From: Clostridiaceae bacterium
GTDB taxonomy: Bacteria > Bacillota > Clostridia > DSM-8532
Direction: 5' to 3'
NCBI GenBank assembly: GCA_025361665.1
Contig: JANYKF010000115.1
Location: 1-6,710, forward strand
DNA: 6,710 bases
The translations under genes and the position numbers were made by a program. Shown here in pieces: positions 1 to 5,078 of this stretch (its first letter is position 1; each line of letters starts with the position of its first letter). Under the pieces are notes generated by a model, which did no database searches, had not been told where the DNA came from, and was given only the letters and a program-made list of their open reading frames with translations.

Positions 1-1366
1 CCAGTGAGGTCGGCAGAAGTGCGTCCGGCAGACGGGAAGCGGCTCCGATGGACAAGCCGTCCACAGAGACGACCCCGTCCAGTTTTTCCAGTTCGGCTGC
101 CAGCGCCGCTTCACCGGCGGGATCCCCGATCGGCAGCAGCAAGGTGGACTGCTCCGTGTTTCCGTATACGCGCCTGATCTTCGCCTGGGCGGTGAGGGCT
201 GTGTCATTCACAGGCAGGACGTTTTCCATGCCGTAATAATAATCGACTTTGCCTTGGGCACGGAAAAAGACGAAAGCAAGCACCATCAGCAGCGGTATCA
301 GAAAATATCTGCCCTTGACCGCCGCTTTCGCCACGGCTTTGAGGGGAAGGGTCATTTCCCGGTGCGACCATTTCTCCACCCACTTGTCCGTGACGATGAC
401 GAGTGCCGGCAGAAACGTGAGGACGGACAGAAGGCTCAGCAACACGCCCCGTGCCAACACCTTGCCCAAATCCCCGCCGATCCCGAAGTTCATGAACATG
501 AGGGCGGTGAAACCGGCCACTGTCGTCAGCGCGCTGGCCAGCACAGGCGTGGCGGACAAGGTCATCGCATTCACCATGGCCGTCCGGATGTCGTCTCCGG
601 CCGCGCGCCGTTCATGAAACCGATGCATCATGAAAATCGAATAGTCCATGGAAACGGCAAGCTGGAGAATGGATGCGGCCGCAAAGGTGATTTGCGACAC
701 TTCGCCGCTGATCAGGTTCAGCCCCATGTTGATGACGATGGCGGCTCCGATTGAAATCAGGAACAGCAGCGGTTCCAGCCATGAAGTGGTTGAGAGCAGC
801 AGCAGGATCAGAATCAGCACGACGGCAACCGCGGAATACACGGGAACTTCCCGGCTGATGCGTTCCACGGAGTGCTGCGAAGTGATGGCGGGACCCGCCA
901 GGACCGCTTCGGGACCGGCAAGCGCCGCAGCTTTCAAAACACCGTCATGTGTGATGGAACTGTCGTTCTTGTCGGAAAAGAGCAATGTGAACAAGGCGTA
1001 ACCATCTTTGTAGAACCTGTCGGTCAGGCGGGCATCCCAGGAGGCAACAGGCGTTTTCAGATCCACGCGGTCGTCCAGCCAGACCACCTGGTTGATTTCA
1101 GGCAGTGCCTCAAGCTTCTGTTTCAGCGCCATCACTTTGACCGGATCCGGTTCATGAACCATGAGCGTGGCCGTGCCGCGCATGCCGAACTCATCCTGCA
1201 GCATGGCGACTGCGCGTTTGGCACTGGATGTGTCCGGCAGATAGCCAATGTTGTCCAGGTTGACATGAACGCCAAGTGCCATGATTCCGCCCAAAAGCAT
1301 GAATGCCAGAAAAACGGCGATGATGATTTTCGTATGCCTGACGACGAAGGAACCGATCAAATGCAT
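1..1366 (-). CDS. MMPL-family (RND superfamily) membrane transporter, N-terminal 455 residues, cut by the left edge
   Basis: The minus-strand frame starts at ATG 1366-1364 and stays open to the window edge. A Shine-Dalgarno-like AGGTG lies 5 nt upstream, and an in-frame TGA about 16 codons upstream with no intervening ATG fixes the start. Visible layout: a first membrane helix at residues ~12-33; an extracytoplasmic loop (~34-172) with the family-typical N-terminal NLDNIGYLP segment; then a block of hydrophobic helices (~175-192, 199-219, 225-246, 268-292, 303-326). The MMPL/RND-type motif SMDYSIFMMHRFHE spans about 239-252, with Asp241-Tyr242 inside the membrane as expected for a proton-relay position. 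Another helix at ~353-369 leads into a second loop where the window ends. The family exports lipids, drugs or other hydrophobic compounds using the proton gradient; the substrate here cannot be told. Firmicute-type members are about 700 residues, so roughly two thirds is present. It is transcribed divergently from the two-component pair. Confidence 0.92.
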   Translation of the reverse strand, partial: MHLIGSFVVRHTKIIIAVFLAFMLLGGIMALGVHVNLDNIGYLPDTSSAKRAVAMLQDEFGMRGTATLMVHEPDPVKVMALKQKLEALPEINQVVWLDDRVDLKTPVASWDARLTDRFYKDGYALFTLLFSDKNDSSITHDGVLKAAALAGPEAVLAGPAITSQHSVERISREVPVYSAVAVVLILILLLLSTTSWLEPLLFLISIGAAIVINMGLNLISGEVSQITFAAASILQLAVSMDYSIFMMHRFHERRAAGDDIRTAMVNAMTLSATPVLASALTTVAGFTALMFMNFGIGGDLGKVLARGVLLSLLSVLTFLPALVIVTDKWVEKWSHREMTLPLKAVAKAAVKGRYFLIPLLMVLAFVFFRAQGKVDYYYGMENVLPVNDTALTAQAKIRRVYGNTEQSTLLLPIGDPAGEAALAAELEKLDGVVSVDGLSIGAASRLPDALLPTSL

Positions 1367-1490
1367 GGAATCACCTGCTTCCCAATCCGTGGACACATAC
1401 AAGCATACCCGTCATTCCAGGAGAATGCCTGCCGGTTCTTCGGATGTAGCCGTGTGTTATTCGGAACTTGCCCTGGAAATCCCGATCCGC

Positions 1491-1519
1491 TTGCAATGGT
1501 GTTTTCGTGAGGATACACT
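1491..1519 (+). promoter_or_regulatory. Candidate sigma-70/sigma-A type promoter for the two-component operon
   Basis: TTGCAA (1491-1496) and TACACT (1514-1519) each match the -35 and -10 consensus at four of six positions and are separated by exactly 17 bp. The site faces the response regulator gene and would give a 5' leader of about 90 nt containing the palindromes at 1561-1572 and 1584-1595. Matches of this quality occur by chance, so support is moderate. No comparable pair was found on the minus strand for the divergent transporter. Confidence 0.4.
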
Positions 1520-1544
1520 GATTGTGCGGGTGCATTGCCCATGC

Positions 1545-1556
1545 TGCGCATTTGCA
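1545..1556. repeat. Imperfect copy of the 12-bp palindrome found at 1584-1595
   Basis: TGCGCATTTGCA here matches TGCGCATGCGCA at 1584-1595 at 10 of 12 positions, in direct orientation with a 39-bp offset. It also contains TTTGCA (1551-1556), whose reverse complement TGCAAA sits at 1570-1575 flanking the other palindrome. It may be a weaker binding site of the same protein, but that is inference from similarity alone. Confidence 0.35.
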
Positions 1557-1560
1557 GTCG

Positions 1561-1572
1561 GCACGATCGTGC
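1561..1572. promoter_or_regulatory. Perfect 12-bp palindrome, candidate operator
   Basis: GCACGATCGTGC is identical to its own reverse complement. It lies 58 to 47 nt before the response regulator start codon, downstream of the candidate promoter, and is bracketed by the inverted hexamers TTTGCA (1551-1556) and TGCAAA (1570-1575). Its centre is 23 bp from the centre of the second palindrome at 1584-1595. The symmetry is certain; a role as a binding site for a dimeric regulator, or as an RNA structure in the leader, is inference. Confidence 0.45.
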
Positions 1573-1575
1573 AAA

Positions 1576-1602
1576 CACGGCTGTGCGCATGCGCAAACCG
1601 TG
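1576..1602 (+). promoter_or_regulatory. Palindrome TGCGCATGCGCA inside a longer inverted repeat next to the ribosome binding site
   Basis: The perfect 12-bp palindrome TGCGCATGCGCA (1584-1595) is flanked by arms CACGG (1576-1580) and CCGTG (1598-1602) that are also complementary, with an uneven internal bulge (3 nt on one side, 2 nt on the other). In RNA this could fold into an interrupted hairpin ending 3 nt before the GGGAGG ribosome binding site (1606-1611), so it could affect translation. In DNA it could be an operator. There is no U-tract, so it is not a terminator. The self-complementarity is seen directly; the function is not known. Confidence 0.45.
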
Positions 1603-1618
1603 AAAGGGAGGAAGAGGC

Positions 1619-3118
1619 ATGTTGCGGGTGGCCATCGTCGATGACGAACCCTGGATTGTGAAAGGCATCTCACGCAGCTGCGACTGGGCAAGCCATGGCG
1701 CGGAAGTGTGCCTGCAGCTGTCCGATCCGGAGGAGGCAATCCGCCGCATCATTTCGGAGCGCCCCGACATTGTTCTGACCGACGTGAACATGGGCGCGGT
1801 TTCCGGACTTGACCTGATGGCGCGGGTCCGCGCTGCCGGACTGCCGTGCGCCTTCGCGGTGATCAGCGGGTATGATGAATTCGCCTACGCACAGCGGGCC
1901 ATGGAACTCGGGGCGGCGCACTACCTGCTGAAACCGCTGAAACGGGAAGAACTTGACGCCGTCATGGGGCGATTGGCCTTGACATTGGGCCGCGCCAGAC
2001 CCCCGGGGACGGAGGATGACGACCTCGAAGATTGGCTGGGCGCACGGAACATCACCTCGCACGAGTCGCTGTTCGGCCATTTTCACAGGAACATGACGCA
2101 TGCCGGATGGCAGGCGGCGGTTGTGGATGGAACCGACGCTGCGCGGGTGCGCGAGACGGTGCTGCTTCCCCTTGCCCCTTCCTTGTATCTGACCATCGGT
2201 GTTCGCCGGTTCATTGTTTTCTTGAACACCGATTCCGATTTGGCGGAACAGGCGGCGAGAAAGGCGGAAGCGCAGACTGCAACCGGGTTTTCAATCGGGT
2301 TCAGTGCCCTGCGCCACGCCGACTGCCATCCGGCCGAAACGTGGCAGGAAGCGGATGCCGCGCTCTGCGGCCAGTTCATCCGCCCTGACCTCCATGTTCA
2401 CAGCTGGAAAAATCAACCGGAGAAAATGCGCGGCGTGCTGGACCGGTTCCTCCAGGCATTTGAAAAACCGGCCACGATATTGCCTTTTCTGGATCGAATC
2501 GGGCCCTATGCGCGGGAAAACCGCTATGGCATCGGGGATGCCCTGTGGATCTACAATTTGTTCTGCATTACCTGGAATCATGCGGGTTCCGTCGACGGGG
2601 AAGATCGGTTTTCCGTGGTGACGCAGCAGGAACTGTGCGCCATGTTCCGGACGGTGGACGAAATGGGAGGATACCTGCGGGAAGTCACCGTCGGGCTCCT
2701 GCACCGGCACTCCCGGGCCGGCATGCATCCGGATACCCGGTTTGAGGCGCTGCTGCGGCATGTGGAGGCTCATTATGCCGAGCCGCTTTACCTGAGCGAT
2801 CTTGCGGCTGCGTTTCATTACAATGCCACGTATGTGAGCGATCTGTTCCGGAAGCACCTGAACCGGGGATTCACGGAGCACGTGACGATGCTTCGGCTGA
2901 ATCATGCCAAAGGCCTTCTGCTGGAGACGGACCTTCCGGTGACCGAAGTGGCCGCGCAATGCGGCTATCCGGATGCCTGCCACTTTTCGCGCCAGTTCCG
3001 GAAGATGACCGGGCTCTCGCCCCGCACTTTCCGGAGCGGAGAGGGTTCGGCAGGAATCGGGGATGCATCGCCCCCGGTTGATTCCATGCCTTCCTCTGAA
3101 GAGGGGAGGTCCGTATGA
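1619..3118 (+). CDS. Two-component response regulator, receiver plus AraC-type DNA-binding domain (YesN-like)
   Basis: This 499-residue protein starts at ATG 1619, 7 nt after a strong GGGAGG. The receiver domain (~2-120) has the acidic pair Asp8-Asp9, phospho-acceptor Asp55 (LTDVNMG), Ser83 (VISGYDEF) and Lys105 (LLKPL), so it looks phosphorylation-competent. The common proline after the phospho-site (DxxMP) is replaced by glycine. A middle region (~130-370) is diverged; its GFSIGFSALRHADCH stretch recalls the degenerate GGDEF-like linker of other YesN-type regulators, a weak match. The two-helix-turn-helix AraC/XylS domain spans ~374-472 (LSDLAAAFHYNATYVSDLFR, then VTEVAAQCGYPDACHFSRQF). A 27-residue Ser/Gly/Pro-rich tail (473-499) follows. 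The stop overlaps the kinase start by 4 bp, so the two are almost certainly coupled in translation. It should activate or repress genes in response to the partner kinase. Targets are unknown; its own operon and the divergent transporter are plausible. Confidence 0.95.
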   Translation: MLRVAIVDDEPWIVKGISRSCDWASHGAEVCLQLSDPEEAIRRIISERPDIVLTDVNMGAVSGLDLMARVRAAGLPCAFAVISGYDEFAYAQRAMELGAAHYLLKPLKREELDAVMGRLALTLGRARPPGTEDDDLEDWLGARNITSHESLFGHFHRNMTHAGWQAAVVDGTDAARVRETVLLPLAPSLYLTIGVRRFIVFLNTDSDLAEQAARKAEAQTATGFSIGFSALRHADCHPAETWQEADAALCGQFIRPDLHVHSWKNQPEKMRGVLDRFLQAFEKPATILPFLDRIGPYARENRYGIGDALWIYNLFCITWNHAGSVDGEDRFSVVTQQELCAMFRTVDEMGGYLREVTVGLLHRHSRAGMHPDTRFEALLRHVEAHYAEPLYLSDLAAAFHYNATYVSDLFRKHLNRGFTEHVTMLRLNHAKGLLLETDLPVTEVAAQCGYPDACHFSRQFRKMTGLSPRTFRSGEGSAGIGDASPPVDSMPSSEEGRSV

Positions 3119-4968
3119 AAACCTTCGGGGACTTCCGGATCCGCAACCAGATCAATCTGATTGTGTGCGTGGCGGCCGCGCTGCTGGTGCTGACCATGGG
3201 GGCGGTCTATGCGGCATTCGATGCGATCATGACGCGCGCCGCGGTCGAACGTTTCTACGATTTGGCGGAACGCAGCGGGAAAAGCGTCCGTTCCACCCTG
3301 CGCAGCATCGAGGCAAACGAACGCAATTATGCCTTCATTCTGGAAAAGAGCGGGTTTCCCGACTTTCCCGGCACCAGGGTCGACATGGCCCGCTACGTTG
3401 CGGACTCCTACGCTTCAATGAGTGCGATTTCTGACGACATGAAGGGTGTCATCCTGGTTTCCGGGAAATCGGCACCCGTTTCCGCTGGGGTGGATGCCAA
3501 TGCCATGGCAGTCCTGGAGGCGCTTGCCCGGCAGCCGGAGCTGGAAAACCGGACCCTTGTCCGTTCGTATTTCACAAAAGCCATCCAGGGCCCGGAGCCG
3601 TACCTCCTGTATTTTGCCCACGTCACGCCAATCCTGACGAGTTCCGGGTCGGGTCGCGCGGAAGGGTACCTGATATCCCTGTTTGACTACACGACGGTGC
3701 GCGATGTCCTGGAAACGCTGGCCGGAGGAGATTCCCGCAATCTCGGGCTGTTGCTGGAAGGAGACCGTGTGCTGGTTGCGACCTCCGCCCTGGCCGCGGA
3801 TGAGCGGCAGCAGATGGTGGGAATCTTTTCCGGGACGTCGGGAACGGCCGGCGTGGCCAAGGATGCGCGAAGATATGTGAAATACCGGAACAAGTCCGCC
3901 CTCGTCCTCTCCGCGCAGGTTCCGGAATCGGACTGGACCTTGGCCGTTCTCGTGTCACGCGCGGTGATCAAGGCACCAATCCTTCTGATGGTCTGGGTTG
4001 GCCTGGGCATCCTGCTGGCGGGCGTTTCCATCCTGGCCGTCGCCAGCGTCGCGACCATCCGGGCCATCACAGGTCCCGTGGAAGGGATTGTGCGGTCGAT
4101 GGAAGCCATCGGCAGCTCGCCTGGCTACCACGAAATCGTGACGCCGGTGAACAACGAGGTGGGCGTGATGGCCACGCACATCAACAGCATGGTGCGCAAG
4201 CTCGAGGAAGCCGACCGGAGAACCCGCGAGGCGGAAAAGCGGCTGTATGAAATGGATCTGACACGGATGAGAACGGAATTGTCCTACTACCAGAGCCAGA
4301 TCAACCCGCACTTTCTCTACAACACCCTGGAATCCATCCGGAGCATGGCCATCGTTCACGACGCGGAGGAAATCGGCGCATTGGCGGTGGCCACGGCCGG
4401 CATATTCCGATATGCCGTTCGTTCGGATCAGGTCGTGAAACTGTGCGATGAGCTGACCTGCGCCGGGGAATACATGACGATCATGCAGATTCGGTTTCCG
4501 GGCCGTTACTCCCTTCATCTCAAGGTTCCCGGGGATTGCCTTGACATCCCCATGTACCGGATGCTGCTGCAGCCGATTGTGGAGAACTGCTTCAAGCATG
4601 GATTTGCCGGGAAATCCGGTTCCGGGCGGATTCACATCGGTGTGGCAATGCAGGGGGACGCATGCCGGATTGCCGTTTCCGACAACGGGAAGGGAATCTC
4701 GCAGGAAGAATTGGAAAGCCTGAGGGCGCTTCTGGCGGAAGGAACGGATGCGCAGGCCGCCGGGAAAGGTTCCTCGGAGGAGCAGCCTGCCTCCCGGGCG
4801 GAAGCGCCTATGGAACCCGCAGCGAAACAGATCCCTCCCGGAACGCGTGTGGGCCTTTTGAACATTCATTGCCGACTGCAGCTGGGATACGGCGGGATGT
4901 ACGGCCTGCAGCTGGACAGCCGGGAAGGGTTCTGGACGCGCGTCACCCTTCTGATACCAAAAGCGTAG
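3115..4968 (+). CDS. Membrane sensor histidine kinase of the YesM/LytS-like type (HAMP, His_kinase, HATPase_c)
   Basis: This 617-residue partner kinase starts at ATG 3115, overlapping the regulator stop, with GGGGAGG 5 nt upstream. Layout: a short cytoplasmic N terminus; membrane helix ~13-34; a large extracytoplasmic sensor region (~35-282), probably Cache-like by size and position; a second membrane helix ~284-314; a HAMP-like linker (~316-368) and coiled-coil segment. The PF06580-type phospho-acceptor motif QINPHFLYNTLESIR follows, with His399. The ATP-binding domain shows the N box LLQPIVENCFKHGF (Asn491), G1 box DNGKGI (Asp523) and G2 box GTRVGLLNI (from Gly576), so it should be an active autokinase. 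Between G1 and G2 lies an Ala/Glu/Pro/Ser-rich stretch of 34 residues (542-575) that looks like an insertion in the ATP lid. Related pairs often control carbohydrate uptake, but no sugar transporter genes are visible here. The ligand cannot be predicted. Confidence 0.95.
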   Translation: MKTFGDFRIRNQINLIVCVAAALLVLTMGAVYAAFDAIMTRAAVERFYDLAERSGKSVRSTLRSIEANERNYAFILEKSGFPDFPGTRVDMARYVADSYASMSAISDDMKGVILVSGKSAPVSAGVDANAMAVLEALARQPELENRTLVRSYFTKAIQGPEPYLLYFAHVTPILTSSGSGRAEGYLISLFDYTTVRDVLETLAGGDSRNLGLLLEGDRVLVATSALAADERQQMVGIFSGTSGTAGVAKDARRYVKYRNKSALVLSAQVPESDWTLAVLVSRAVIKAPILLMVWVGLGILLAGVSILAVASVATIRAITGPVEGIVRSMEAIGSSPGYHEIVTPVNNEVGVMATHINSMVRKLEEADRRTREAEKRLYEMDLTRMRTELSYYQSQINPHFLYNTLESIRSMAIVHDAEEIGALAVATAGIFRYAVRSDQVVKLCDELTCAGEYMTIMQIRFPGRYSLHLKVPGDCLDIPMYRMLLQPIVENCFKHGFAGKSGSGRIHIGVAMQGDACRIAVSDNGKGISQEELESLRALLAEGTDAQAAGKGSSEEQPASRAEAPMEPAAKQIPPGTRVGLLNIHCRLQLGYGGMYGLQLDSREGFWTRVTLLIPKA

Positions 4969-5012
4969 GGCAGCCGGAGGGTGTGCCGCAATAAGTTGAT
5001 CTGGGAAAAGCC

Positions 5013-5034
5013 GCATTGCGCGAGCATTGCGCGA
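5013..5034. repeat. Perfect 11-bp tandem duplication upstream of recD2
   Basis: GCATTGCGCGA occurs twice back to back (5013-5023 and 5024-5034) in the 107-bp gap between the kinase gene and recD2. It begins 44 nt after the kinase stop and ends 41 nt before the recD2 start. No clear promoter, and no hairpin followed by a T-run, was found in this gap, so recD2 may be read through from the upstream operon or use a poor-consensus promoter. The repeat could be slippage or a tandem protein-binding site. Confidence 0.6.
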
Positions 5035-5066
5035 TCAGGATCGAAAAACAGAAAAAATGATGCCAT

Positions 5067-5078
5067 GGAGGATGTATG
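5067..5078 (+). promoter_or_regulatory. Ribosome binding site that sets the recD2 start
   Basis: GGAGG (5067-5071) lies 4 nt before ATG 5076. Several other ATGs crowd this stretch (5057, 5060, 5065, 5072), but none is in the recD2 frame. The 5076 start also gives the N terminus MEQLSGIVERITY, as expected for RecD2 proteins. Confidence 0.7.

Noticed and set aside
254..1510. Overlapping plus-strand open frames across the left part of the window
   Set aside because: They are complements of the MMPL transporter, whose minus-strand frame shows membrane helices and the family motif. The plus-strand translations have no hydrophobic pattern or recognisable domain.
1357..1791. Minus-strand open frames spanning the divergent intergenic region
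   Set aside because: They overlap the response regulator start, run into the transporter start in other frames, and show no motif. The palindromic spacer reads better as regulatory DNA.
2291..2983. Open frame of 230 codons on the minus strand inside the response regulator gene
   Set aside because: It is antisense to the diverged middle region and AraC domain of a clearly real gene, and shows no family motif or convincing ribosome binding site.
4969..5012. Possible terminator after the histidine kinase gene
   Set aside because: Only a weak GGCA/TGCC pairing is visible and no T-run follows, so an intrinsic terminator is not supported.
3955..5016. Long open frame of 353 codons on the minus strand, opposite the histidine kinase gene
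   Set aside because: It lies wholly or almost wholly antisense to a gene with clear kinase motifs. Its translation has no recognisable domain and is rich in His, Arg, Pro and Gly, as expected for the shadow of a GC-rich coding sequence.
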